From Symsagittifera roscoffensis (taxonomy: Eukaryota > Xenacoelomorpha > Acoela > Convolutidae), in assembly GCF_963678635.1 (NCBI RefSeq), contig NC_087066.1:37077152-37141151 (forward strand): a DNA stretch of 64,000 nucleotides. Direction: 5' to 3'. The notes under the pieces are model-generated. The model ran no database searches. It saw nothing but the letters and a program-made list of their open reading frames with translations, and was not told the DNA's origin. Both the position numbers and the translations under genes were made by a program. Below, piece by piece: positions 12,301 to 24,427 of this stretch (the stretch's first letter is position 1; each line of letters begins with the position of its first letter).

Positions 12301-15300
12301 GTAGTTTGAGTTTGCTGGCTGCACAATTTTTTCTTCCGCTTTTTTTAGAATTAAGGCAGTTATGTGACGTAATGTAGAATTCTTTGGTTTTTTTTTTCGA
12401 AATTGACCAGATGATCTTGCTTGAAGTTACGGACGGAGGATTATACCGGAACCTCGAAAAATTAAAAAGCAGTTAATGATTTTTTTTTTCGGAGTAATGA
12501 GTTTTTGTTCCGACAATAGAAGATGAGTAAGGGTTTTGCTTGCGGGTGGATGCGGGTTGTAATTCGTTTTTTTGTTGTTTTCTACGCAATTCAGGTACCA
12601 CAAATCAGCATCCTAACGCGTCGAGTGATATATCATATTAAAGCCTTCTGAAACGTAATTTGAACGAAACAAAAAGTTATCCAACAAACTACAATCTTCT
12701 TTGACATAAAAGATTTTATTAGTGTTAACAAAATCTTGTTTGAAAATTTTGATACTAAGTCTAATTTCGAGCTTATAAATCGAATGTAACTGTCATAAAG
12801 TAGTCTTACATTAGGCTGATAAAACTTTGATCGCGTTCGGTTGCGATTTTTCGCGGTTTGACTTTCGATTTCTTTTCAAGTGCAATTCCTTTCCCTTGTT
12901 CGAAAGAAGGCAAGCTCCACTATCGAACAGCAATAAAGTAGAGGTTACAAAAACCTGATTGATTTTTAATTTTGGAAATGGAATTAGTTTATCAGATTTC
13001 CCAGCAAAAAAAAAGCAATTTACCTATTGATCCAGTTTTCTCAAATTAAATTCTTTTTATCAAAGGGTCACTAAACACTAATTTTTTGTAAAATTCAGGG
13101 GCATTTATTTATTTTCATGATTCGAAAATTTTTCATTAACACGTTAGCATGGGTTCTTATTTTTTATAGGGGTAGTCGGCGCTAGTCTTCAGGAAATGAG
13201 GTTTGTGAGTTGGCCGGCTGTATTATCAGTTTGCTGGCTGCACTATTTTTTCCTACGTATTTTTTAGGATTGAGGAAGCTACGGAATTATTTTACCAGAT
13301 AAATCCGCGAAAAAAAGTTTGACATGTTGATCCAGTTTTCTCTAACTGAGTTATTTTTATCAAAAAACCACTAACCTTTATTTGTTCGTGAAATTCCTTT
13401 AAGGGCATCAATTTTTTTTGGATTCAAAATTTTTTTTCATTAAAACGCTAGCATGGGTTCTTATTTTTTTGAGGTAGCCGGTGCCGTTTTTTAGGAAACG
13501 AGGTTTGTAGCTTGGCCGGCTGTAGTTTGAGTTTGCTGGCTGCACAATTTTTTCTTCCGCTTTTTTTTAGAATTAAGGCAGTTATGTGACGTAATGTAGA
13601 ATTCTTTGGTTTTTTTTTCGAAATTGACCAGATGATCTTGCTTGAAGTTACGGACGGAGGATTATCCCGGAACCTCGTAAAAATTAAAAAGCAGTTAATG
13701 AATTTTTTTTCGGAGTAATGAGTTTTCGTTCCGACAATAGAAGATGAGTAAGGGTTTTGCTTGCGGGTGGATGCGGGTTGTAATTCGTTTTTTCTGTTGT
13801 TTTCCACGCAATTCAGGTACCACAAATCAGCATCCTAACGCGTCGAGTGATATATCATATTAAAGCCTTCTGAAACGTAATTTGAACGAAACAAAAAGTT
13901 ATCCAACAAACTACAATCTTCTTTGACATAAAAGATTTTATTAGTGTTAACAAAATCTTGTTTGAAAATTTTGATACTAAGTCTAATTTCGAGCTTATAA
14001 ATCGAATGTAACTGTCATAAAGTAGTCTTACAATAGGCTGATAATACTTTGATCGCGTTCGGTTTCAATTTTTTGCGGTTTGACTTGCGATTTCTTTTCA
14101 AGTGCAATTCCATTCCCTTGTTCGAAAGAAGGCAAGCTCCACTATCGAAGAGCAATAAAGTAGAAGTTACAAAAACCTGATTGATTTCTAATTTCGGAAA
14201 TGGAATAAGTTTATCAATTTCCCAGCAAAAAAAGCAATTTACCTATTGATCCAGTTTTCTCAAATTGAGTTCTTTTTATCAAAAGGTCACCAAACATTAA
14301 TTGTTTGTAAAATTCAGGGGCATTCATTTATTTTTATGATTCGAAAATTTTTCATCAACACACTAGCATGGTTCTTATTTTTTTTAGGGGTAGTCGGCGC
14401 CAGTCTTCAGGAAATGAGGTTTGTGAGTTGGCCGGCTGTAGTTTAAGTTTGCTGGCTGCACTATTTTTTCCTACGTATTTTTTAGGATTGAGGAAGCTAC
14501 GGAATTATTTTACCAGATAAATCCGCGAAAAAAAGTTTGACCTGTTGATCCAGTTTTCTCTAACTGAGTTATTTTTATCAAAAAACCACTAACCATTATT
14601 TGTTCGTGAAATTCAAGGATCTTTAAGGGCATCAATTTTTTTTGGATTCAAAAATTTTTTTCATTAAAACACTAGCATGGGTTCTTACTTTTTTGAGGTA
14701 GTCGGTGCCGTTTTTTAGGAAACGAGGTTTGTAGCTTGGCCGGCTGTAGTTTGAGTTTGCTAGCTGCACAATTTTTTTTTCCGCTTTTTTAGGATTAAGG
14801 CAGTTATGTGACGTAATGTAGAATTCTTTGGTTTTTTTTTTTCGAAATTGACCAGATGATCGTGCTTGAGGTTACGGACGGAGGATTATACCGGAATCGC
14901 AAAAAAAAAATCACAAATTTTTGAATGAAATTTAATTGGAGTAATGAGTTGTTGTTCCGACAATAGAAGATGAGCAATTCCTTTCCCCTGTTCGAAAGAA
15001 GGCAAGCTCCACTATCGAACAGCAATAAAGTAGAGGTTACAAAAACCTGATTGATTTCTAATTTTGGAAATGGAATTAGTTTATCAGATTTCCCAGCAAA
15101 AAAAGCAATTTACCTATTGATCCAGTTTTCTCAAATTAAGTTCTTTTTATCAAAAGGTCACTAAACACTAATTTTTCGTAGAATTCAGGGGCATTTATTT
15201 ATTTTCATGATTCGAAAATTTTTCATAAACACGCTAGCATGGGTTCTTATTTTTTATAGGGGTAGTCGGCGCTAGTCCTCAGGAAATGAGGTTTGTGAGT

Positions 15301-17400
15301 TGGCCGGCTGTATTATCAGTTTGCTGGCTGCACTATTTTTTCCTATGTATTTTTTTAGGATTGAGGAAGCTACAGAACTATTTTACCAGATAAATCCGCG
15401 AAATAAAAATTTGACCCATTGATCCAGTTTTCTCTAACTGAGTTATTTTTATCAAAAAACCATTGACCATTATTTGTTCGTGAAATTCAAGGATTTTTAA
15501 GGGCATCAATTTTTTTTTGGATTCAAAATTTTTTTCATTAAAACGCTAGTGTGGGTTCTTATTTTTTTGAGGTAGTCGGTGCCGTTTTTTAGGAAACGAG
15601 GTTTGTAGCTTGGCCGGCTGTAGTTTGAGTTTGCTGGCTGCACAATTTTTTCTTCCGCTTTTTTTAGAATTAAGGCAGTTATGTGACGTAATGTAGAATT
15701 CTTTGGTTTTTTTTTCGAAATTGACCAGATGATCTTGCTTGAAGTTACGGACGGAGGATTATACCGGAACCTCGAAAAATTAAAAAGCAGTTAATGAATT
15801 TTTTTCCGGAGTAATGAGTTTTTGTTCCGACAATAGAAGATGAGTAAGGGTTTTGCTTGCGGGTGGATGCGGGTTGTAATTCGTTTTTTCTGTTGTTTTC
15901 CACGCAATTCAGGTACCACATATCAGCATCCTAACGGGTCGAGTGATATATCATATTAAAGCCTTCTGAAACGTAATTTGAACGATTTGAACGAAACAAA
16001 AATTTATTCAACAAAGTACAATCTTCTTTGACATAAAAGATTTTATCAGTGTTAACAAAATCTTCTTTGAAAATTTTGATACTAAGTCTAATTTCGAGCT
16101 TATAAATCGAATGTAACTGTCATAAAGTAGTCTTACAATAGGCTGATAATACTTTGATCGCGTTCGGTTTCAATTTTTCGCAGTTTGACTTTCAATTTCT
16201 TTTCAAGTGCAATTCCATTCCCTTGGTCGAAAGAAGGCAAGCTCCACTATCGAAGAGCAATAAAGTAAAAGTTACAAAAACCTGATTGATCTCTAATTTC
16301 GGAAATGGAATTAGTTTATCAATTTCCCAGCAAAAAAAAGCAATTTACCTATTGATCCAGTTTTCTCAAATTGAGTTCTTTTTATCAAAAGGTCACTAAA
16401 CATTAATTGTTTGTAAAATTCAGGGGCATTCATTTATTTTTATGATTCGAAAATTTTTCATCAACACACTAGCATGGGTTCTTATTTTTTTTAGGGCTAG
16501 TCGGCGCCAGTCTTCAGGAAATGAGGTTTGTGAGTTGGCCGGCTGTATTATCAGCTTGCTGGCTGCACTATTTTTTCCTATGTATTTTTTTAGGATTGAG
16601 GAAGCTACGGAACTATTTTACCAGATAAATCCGCGAAATAAAAATTTGACCTATTGATCCAGTTTTCTCGAACTGAGTTATTTTTATCAAAAAACCACTA
16701 ACCATTTTTTGTTCGTTAAATTCAAGGATCTTTAAGGGCATCAATTTTTTTGGATTCAAAATTTTTTTTCATTAAAACACTAGCATGGGTTCTTACTTTT
16801 TTGAGGTAGTCGGTGCCATTATTTAGGAAACGAAGTTTGTAGCTTGGCCGGCTGTAGTTTGAAATTGCTAGCTGCACAATTTTTTCTTCCGCTTTTTTAG
16901 GATTAAGGCAGTTATGTGACGTAATGTAGAATTCTTTGGTTTTTTTTCGAAATTGACCAGATGATCGTGCTTGAGGTTACGGACAGAGGATTATACCGGA
17001 ATCGCAAAAAAAAATCAAAAATTATTCAATGAAATTTATTTGGAGTAATGAGTTGTTGTTCCGACAATAGAAGATGAGTAAGGGCTTTGAATGCCAATGG
17101 ATACGGTTTGTGTTTCGTTTTTGTTTTCACGCAACCTCAGGTACCACAAATCAGCAATGTAACGGGTCGAGTGATAAATCATTTTAATGCCTTCTGGGTC
17201 GCGATTTTAAAGACAAAGTGCAATCTTTTTTAACATAAAAGTTTTTATCGGTGTTAAGAAAACCTTGTTTGAAGTTTTTGATACTAAGTCTGATTTCGAT
17301 CTAATAAATCGATTGTAACTGTCTTAAAGTAGTCTTAAAATAGGCTTATAATAGTAGTCTTATAAATCGACTTAAGCCATGAACCTTTAGTTGTAATCAA
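6300..17400. repeat. Macrosatellite-like tandem array of long and short units
   Basis: A landmark block (gttcgaaagaaggcaagctc) recurs near 6372, 7496, 8718, 9936, 10808, 11680, 12899, 14121, 14991 and 16219. The spacings are about 1124, 1222, 1218, 872, 872, 1219, 1222, 870 and 1228 bp, giving the order L L L S S L L S L. Each unit contains two related half-units, each with tattgatccagttttctc, tttttatcaaaa, cattaa.acgctagcatgg, a (g)gtagtcgg(c/t)gc block and ttggccggctgtag. Long units also hold an aattcaggtaccacaaatc segment and a part ending in gtaactgtcataaagtag. Adjacent units are nearly identical. No open frame is conserved, so I see no protein product. Confidence 0.85.
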
Positions 17401-19750
17401 TACAACTTGTGTTCCAACTGTTTCAAGCGCCCTTATACGAGCAAACTTTTAAAAACAAAAAACTTGTATAAAAAGAGCTTATTCATTTTTGATAAATTTT
17501 ATTGACGTATAGACTTTCGTTCAGCTCCTGTCATCATGCGGTGAACAAAAAAGGATTAAGTTTTTGAAAAGTTTTTTAGAACAATAAGTGTAGTGAAGTC
17601 TTGGTGATTGGTTTTTTTTTGCGGTTTGACTTATGATGGTAGCTTTTTAAATTTACTGGATGTAATGAGTACCCTTATTTAGTCTTGGTCATCTGTTTTC
17701 GTTTTTTTTAGGAAAAAGTCTAATAGATTGGTTTTTTTCAAGAAAAATCTAAAAGTTTGATCGAGCTCTGTTTCGATTTTTCCCGGTTTGAGTTCTGATT
17801 TCTTTTCAAGTTCACTTCATTTTCTTTGCTCGAAAGAAGGCAAACTCCACTATCGAACAGCGAAAACGTAGAGGTTACAAAAAACCTGATGGATTTCTAA
17901 TTTCGAAAATGGAATTAATTTACCAGATATCCCCGCGAAATAGAAAGTTTACCTATTGATTCAGTTTTCTCTAACTGAGTTAATTTTATCAAAAAACTAA
18001 CCATTAATTGTTTGTTAAATTCAAAGAAATTTAGGAGCATCTATTTTTTTCTGAAGTTTTCATTCACTAGTTAGCAGGGGTTCGTACTTTTTATAGGGTC
18101 AGTCGATCAAAATGTAGGTAGGATTCGATCAAAATGTCAAAAAAAAATTAAAATAGTGAATGAAAAGTAAGATGTTTTATTCAGTAGAAGATGGGGAGGA
18201 GCTTTGTGTGCTGGATGTTTCTTTTGTTTTCCACACAAAGTCAGGTACCATAAATAAGCATTGTAAGGGGTCGAGTAATATTGAAAGTTTTTCAGTCGCA
18301 GTTCAGACGACAAAAAAAATTCCAAAAAAAAATAGTTTTTTTTAATGACAAAAGATTTCATCTGTGTTGAGTAAACCCGGTTTGAATTTTTTGATAATAA
18401 GACTAATTTCGAGCTAATAAATCGAGTATAATCAATTTAAAATAGGATTAAAGTAAGCTTATAATAGTGGTCTTATAAAATCGAGTTAAGCCATGAACAT
18501 TTAGTTCTAATCCGTTTAAGTTTGCGTTCGAATTGTTTTGAGCGTCCCTACAGAAGTAAAATTTTGAAATTAAAAAACTGGTCTAGAAAGATTTTGGAAC
18601 AATTTTCGATAAAATGTTTGATTATTAAATTTTTTTGCTGGTTTGAAATTTTCAAATGTACCTCGTTACTAATACGATTGACGTTTTAGGCTTTCATGCA
18701 GCTCCTGTCAGCTTACGGTGAACAAAAATAACTGAAGTTTGAAAAAGAATTTTTTAAGAGTAATGAATGTAATGAGTACTCTTATATAGGCCTTGGTGAT
18801 TTGTTTTTTAGGCAAGAGTCTTAATATTTCGATTTTTCGAGGTTTGACTTTGTTTGTTTTAAGTTCAATTCATTTTTTTTTGTTCAAAAGAAGGCAAATT
18901 CCACTATCGAACAGCAAAAATGTAGAGGTCACGAAAATTGTGATCGACTTATAATATCAAAAGTGGAATGTATATGATTTCATATATCAGTTTTCCCAGC
19001 GATGTAAAACATTTACCTATTGATCAAAATGTCTCAATTCGAGTTAATTAAGATTAATGAACGTACTGAGGACTCTTATAAAGGTCTTTGTGATTTTTTT
19101 TAGGAAAACGTCTCTAATAATTACAGATTTGCATTCATTCATATTAATGCTTTTATGAATGCACATAGGTGTATATGCATTTTTGAGTTTCGAGTTCATT
19201 TGAAGTTTATCTGGTGGAAGTTAGGTGAATAGCACTCTCCAAATACGAACGTGTAATAAGCGCGAAAAAAATGATCGACTTCTAATTTCGAAAATGGAAA
19301 TTAATTATCAGATTTTCCAGCGAAATAAAAGTTCTGTCAATAGATCCAGTTTTCTCAAGTTGATTTAATTTTATTTAGAAAAAAACGACAACCATAAATT
19401 GTTCAAAAAGTTCTAAGAGCTTCTACGGTATCTATTTTTTTCTTTGAAATTTGCAGGTTGAGAATTGTTCAAAGTCAGTGTTTTTCTTCTGTTTAATTGC
19501 GTTCATTACTCTTTTTCCATTTGCCAGTTGGCTATATTTTAATTAAAAAAGCGCCAATCTTAATTTGTTCGTGAAATTTAAAGAATTTTAAGGCTATCTA
19601 TTTTTTTCTATGTTATTCGAAATTTGAGATTTTTTCAAAAACAAATCAGTTTTTTGTTCTGTTTCCTTGCGTTCATTACTTGTTTCCAACTGTCATTTGA
19701 CTAAGTTCGTTTTTATAGTCGGCACTGCAATAAGCTATCCTTCTAGGTTG
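17400..19750. repeat. Diverged right flank of the tandem array
   Basis: Older monomer copies of the array family appear at about 17500-18110, 18240-18520, 18640-19060 and 19270-19730, with the cgcggtttgact, ccactatcgaacagc, cctattgatc and gcgttcattac landmarks still recognisable. Block 17870-18110 is close to 4530-4770, so the two flanks share sub-variants. No coding exon is seen. Confidence 0.6.
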
Positions 19751-22103
19751 GAAATTCTTTTCGCTGGATTTTAATGTGCAGTTACTTTTACAAAGCAATG
19801 CAGCAAGAGAACAAATGAGAAGAGAATTGCAGTGCTACAAAAAAACCCATGATTTGTCTAGACTAACTACGGTTGGTTTGTTAGTTTTTTTGCATTTCTG
19901 TTTCTTCGATTAGTGTTCCGACTGTAACGATTGAACGATTGTGTAACGATTGAAAGTTGGAAGGAACTTAAATTTCGAGTGTTTTAGTTATTTTTTTCTT
20001 TTGTTTTCCACGCAAAATCAGGTAACACAAATAATCATCGGACTGGGTTGAGTGATATATCATATTAAAGCCCTACAGTCGTGATTTGAACCACATCAAA
20101 TTTTTCCCTGTGTCTAGAAAAGCCGGCTTGAAATTTTTGATTTTCCGTCTTATTTCGAGCTAATAAAGCGAGAGAGCAGTCTTGTTTCAATTGCTTAAAA
20201 GTTTACAAGCTTACAGTAGCCTAATTTATAACGTAAGAACTTAGTTTTATTGAGTAACATTAGTTTACTTTGAGTATTTCAGCGCCTTCTTGAAATCTAA
20301 TTCAAAATGCTGCAAAACTATTTTTCTATTTTTTTTGCTTTCAACTAATTTTTCTACAAATTGGTTTTTAAATTTGCTTATTTTATTGTGAATGTCGCAT
20401 ATATTTTATCTCATTTTTTGTTCGGCTCCTTTTTTTTGCACCACACCGAAAAAAAAGACAATAACCGAAAAAACTTTGTTGTAATTTTTTTAAGACTATC
20501 GTCGGAACTTTTTGTGCTATCCTTGTTCAACTTTTCTTGTATTCAGTGTAGTGAGAACCAGACGAAATAATTTAGACGAAGAAGGAAAATCACATCGATA
20601 CTTATCTCCAAGTAAATCATAAAGAAACTCGTACTTGGAAGTTTTAACTAATCAAAACTTTTGCATCGTTTCTTTCCTGTAAGTTTGTGTGTGAAAGGTA
20701 GCAATACTCGATGAAATTTAGCACACTTGAAAAGGAGTTTTCTAAATTGCTTGCCTCTTCCATTATGCAGCTTTTAATTAAATAGCTGTTTCATTTTTAA
20801 TTTTTTATTGTTTGAGAATTTTTTCCCATTTTTAGAGCAGTTTTTGTTTTCGAAAGAATTTTCTCTAAATTAATATGCTAGCTCTAACGCAGTAGATAGA
20901 GCATCTAATTACCAATAGTTTCTGCCAATTAAATTGCTCGATATTGGATAATTGTCAGTTTTCGAGTTCGCTTTTCAGTTCATTTTCTTTTGAAATTAAT
21001 TTAATTGTTTTTTGGCAAGTGGTCGCTCTGTTATAAGATAATTTTTCGTTCCTTTAAAAAATAATAAGTGATTCGTTTGGAAAAATTGCGTAGCGTTACG
21101 GCACCTCTGTGTCTCAATGTTATCAGAAAAAAAAAGAAACATTTAAGATTGTTGAAGTTCAACGAGCTCTTAGAAGTTGCTATCAAGCATAAACGATTAT
21201 TTTTTCTTAACATGACTGTTTCTTCCAAAGCAATATCAGTTATTTAAAAAAATAATGAATTAGTCGATTGATTAATTGAATTAAGCTCTCTCAATCATCA
21301 TTTGATCAATGTAAAAAACAAAAGTTTTCCGCGGTGTCGAGAAAGACCGATTTGAAATTATGCTTTTTAGGTGTCGTAACCGTCTAACGGGTGGGAACAG
21401 TAATTGGGGTCGGAAAGTTCGGTTCTGATTGCACAGCAGCTGATTGCTTTTATTGCGCCGATCAATTTACGAAGGGAAGGATTTATGTATTAGCTAGTTC
21501 TTTTCCCGCAAAATTAAAGGTCCCTCAAGCAAATCTAACAAGGGTTCAACTGCTGTGATTTCACGTTGATCCGAGTTCCATTTTTTTAAAGTTGCCTGGT
21601 GTCAGTATCGAGAAAAAATTGGTTTTATTTTTTTTGGTGTTGGACTAAATGACGCGAGAATCATTTGTAAATCAACTTTCAATTTATCTATCCTGCAATT
21701 CATCGTTTTTTAGGATAATGTATAGTCTCCTTGAGTCAATTCCATTGCCCTTTACTGGAAAAATAGCAAAAAATATTGCGTGAAAAAGTGAATATTATGA
21801 AAAAATTGATTTTTTTTTCGTTTAATACATTTTTTTTGATTTTCTTCATTTCAATCGTTTTAGTCGGAACATTCTGTGCTACTTAGCAGCGACAGCCTTT
21901 CCTTTTTGAGATTGGAAAAGCTTTCAGTTGGTTTCAATTTCCAAGTTGGTAACTGTAATTAAAGCATTATGATCTAGTTGCGCAGAAATAGGTTGCAAAT
22001 GTCACGTTTTTGAGACGTTTTCCTGAGTTAAGCTCAAAATCTGTTCTAAATGGCCAATGGATTATAATAAATCTATAACCGCATAAATGACATGCTTTTT
22101 TCA
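19751..22103. other. Gene-free AT-rich stretch upstream of the 522-aa gene
   Basis: This holds faint remnants of the repeat family (for example the aaatcaggtaacacaaat and gtgatatatcatattaaag segments near 20020-20070). No exon, LTR or RNA gene is supported. A polypyrimidine run and acceptor (cttttttcag, ending about 22104) lies just before the gene, suggesting that a 5' untranslated exon and promoter are upstream within this stretch. Confidence 0.5.
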
Positions 22104-22139
22104 GGTTAAATTTGTTTTTTGACATTTCTATTGCAAAAA

Positions 22140-23708
22140 ATGGATAATGAAACAACTATTGCTGAAATAAATCCATTTCACGAGGGAAGGGATCCAGTAA
22201 AATGCGATAGTATTTCGAATACATGTGAATCTGAAGCAGTCTCTGTAATCAAAAATCCCTTAAAAAATATGGCAAACACGACAATAAAAGAATCTTTGTC
22301 TGAAAATCTAATGCGTGATAGTGTCGGCGAAGAAAGTAATAAGGAAGCTTTGAAGAATGGAGGTCCCTATGACAGCGTAGATGACGAAAATAAAGAAAAT
22401 ACTAGCGAACCTATTGAAGACACCAGCCTACCAAAGGAGAAAGAAACCCAGAAAGAACAGAAAGAAGACGTAGCGGACATGTGCTCAGTGCCAATTGGAA
22501 GTAATGATGCTGATGTTAGAAAAAGTAGTACTGATGCAACTACTAAAAGTGATTCAGATCTTATGAAATGTGAATTGGTAGCTGCGAATTCTGATGCTAC
22601 TCCTGGAAATAATGGAATTGTAATTAATTCGATTTTGGAAATTGAAGGCGTCAAAGGTTTCGCTGTTACACCAGTTGGACCGAGTACTTCCTACAAAGGC
22701 ATGCTGACGTCTGAGATTCTGGAGTGTGGCGGTAACAACGTGCCCGAGGAACCACCCAAGGCTAGGATCAAGAAACAACAAACATCTAAGAGCAAAGCAG
22801 GAGCTGCTACAACTGCAGGGTTCAGTGGTGACAGAAGGAAAGACCATTTCAACAAAAGAAACGATGTGAAGAATCAAACGTCTTCTACAGCTGGGACGTG
22901 TGTGTCGGATGCATCGCAAAGTGAAATAGGCTCATTTACTCGGAAATTGCAGCAATTTCTTTCAGGATCTAAGAATATCTTTTCTTCCACGCCGACTGTC
23001 ATTCCATCCGAGTCTGAAAGAAGCGTGGGAGGTGATAAAGAAAAGGTGTCTCAAGTAAATGCCAATGAAAGTAAGAGTATTTGTGAAAACCATGAAGGAA
23101 ATGTTACTCAAGACGCTAAAACAAACGAAACATCGAGCAGCAAGGCTATTGACCAAGCAGTCCAAGATCACAAAGAATCCGAATGTTCGAAAGACATCAG
23201 TACAACTGAAAATGTAGATCAACAGGAACCACCTGCCGACTCAACTAAATGCCCAGCGAACCAGGTATCATCAGAAAATACAAAACCCAAGTATACATTC
23301 ACCTCCTTCCGAGACATGATTCGCGACTTCGGATCCCCGAGGAGCAGTAAGACTAGAACGAGTAAAAAACAAGCTCACAACGACAGTGAGGAACAAGCAA
23401 AGCAGTTTAACTCCTATAGTAGCCGAGTGGGAAAAAGTTCGAATAGCAGCAAAAACGAGCAAATTTTAAATGGGAAAGAGAAACAGCTAAAAGAGCAAAG
23501 TAATGAGCAGGGCAAGAATGGTCGATACTCGCGAGAATATCTACTAGAGCTGTGCAAAATCAGTTCAGCAAATGTGGCGGAACCTCAAGTTTCAGAACAA
23601 GTAGATGTCTCGGTTGCAGAGGACATAGAGTTGGGAACTCGAGTGAGTCAAAAATATTCTCCAATCGCAATCCTCAGCCGGGAATTCAAACTCAAGTACA
23701 GGTTGTGA
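22140..23708 (+). CDS. Disordered protein with an eIF4E-binding-type motif
   Basis: A 522-residue open frame begins at the ATG in context aaaaATGG, 36 bp after a good 3' splice site; the in-frame TTG upstream is not a credible start. The protein is rich in Ser, Lys, Glu, Asn and Thr with no signal peptide or membrane segment, so it is probably mostly unstructured. Near the end (residues 463-469) it has YSREYLL, which fits the eIF4E-binding pattern Y-x4-L-hydrophobic and is close to the eIF4G/4E-T form. A cap-binding partner role is therefore possible, but it is inference from seven residues. A strong donor-like gtgagt at 23643 could mean that the real message splices there and the last 22 codons are intron. 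The last 157 bp of the frame and the 3' flank are repeated twice downstream. Confidence 0.7.
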   Translation: MDNETTIAEINPFHEGRDPVKCDSISNTCESEAVSVIKNPLKNMANTTIKESLSENLMRDSVGEESNKEALKNGGPYDSVDDENKENTSEPIEDTSLPKEKETQKEQKEDVADMCSVPIGSNDADVRKSSTDATTKSDSDLMKCELVAANSDATPGNNGIVINSILEIEGVKGFAVTPVGPSTSYKGMLTSEILECGGNNVPEEPPKARIKKQQTSKSKAGAATTAGFSGDRRKDHFNKRNDVKNQTSSTAGTCVSDASQSEIGSFTRKLQQFLSGSKNIFSSTPTVIPSESERSVGGDKEKVSQVNANESKSICENHEGNVTQDAKTNETSSSKAIDQAVQDHKESECSKDISTTENVDQQEPPADSTKCPANQVSSENTKPKYTFTSFRDMIRDFGSPRSSKTRTSKKQAHNDSEEQAKQFNSYSSRVGKSSNSSKNEQILNGKEKQLKEQSNEQGKNGRYSREYLLELCKISSANVAEPQVSEQVDVSVAEDIELGTRVSQKYSPIAILSREFKLKYRL

Positions 23709-24223
23709 TCAAGTCTAGGGTGTACAGCTGATATGCAAAGAGCTTTAAAAAAGAGTAGAAAAAGCAAGAGCGAAAGGGTACTGAATTGACTTCGTTTTAT
23801 CTAGAAAATTCTGGACACGGTTTTTAGTTCGCCGTAGATCGAGGAAGTAGAAGGTATATTTTTGTTTCCTGACTTGTGAACACAAATTAGTTATTGAGTT
23901 GAGCTTTGTTGATGATTTTTAATTCTTATTTTTAATTTCATAAAAACATTTTTCTATTCGCAATATTTTTCCAACTTTGTGTCGTTGCTTTAATTTGAAA
24001 TGGTTGAAAAAATTGAAAGCTTATGTGACTAATTTTGTGCCTGAAATTTAGGATTGTTTTGTGTGATAAATTGTGACTTAAACTCAACAAATATTTGAAT
24101 TCAAGTGTTATCTAGTTCTTGTTAATTCTATTTGAGTTAAAAGATTCAATCAAATTCACTACGCCCTAGATTATGACAGTTTTACTACAATGAAGAAATT
24201 GCCTTAGATTTTTGTTAGGAAGG
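23709..24223 (+). other. 3' flank / probable 3' UTR of the 522-aa gene (copy 1)
   Basis: AT-rich non-coding sequence from the stop codon to the edge of the first Gypsy LTR. It recurs nearly unchanged at about 27630-28151 and 30762-31284. The downstream copies share a 6-bp insertion (near 28054 and 31188) that this copy lacks, so copies 2 and 3 are closer to each other. No canonical AATAAA is evident. Confidence 0.55.
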
Positions 24224-24427
24224 TAACAAGGGTTGATAAAACGATACGGTTTTAAGAGTTAATTCAACTTGCTACTTTAATGTAAAATCCAGACACTGAA
24301 TTAGATGTCAACATACAGACAGACCCAGATTGATTGACAGGCAGAAACCTGCTCACATTTGGTAGTGAATGAGGAACTCTCGTGAATATAAATAATTATA
24401 GGTAACACCTGAAATGATTGACATCCA
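24224..24427 (-). repeat. Gypsy element A LTR, copy 1
   Basis: A 204-bp segment that also occurs at 28152..28355, 31285..31488 and 36047..36248. Read on the minus strand it starts TGGATGTCAATC and ends near GTTA. The copy at 36047 is directly followed (minus strand) by a tRNA primer-binding site, which fixes this repeat as an LTR and gives the orientation. I found no target duplication around it. Confidence 0.65.

Noticed and set aside
20875-20945. tRNA-like tagctctaacgcagtagatagagc
   Set aside because: The D-arm-like part is suggestive but there is no proper B box or acceptor stem pairing.
1105-22000. CRISPR-like or prokaryotic array interpretation of the tandem repeats
   Set aside because: Units are 0.9-1.2 kb with no short repeat/spacer alternation, and the surroundings are clearly eukaryotic with introns.
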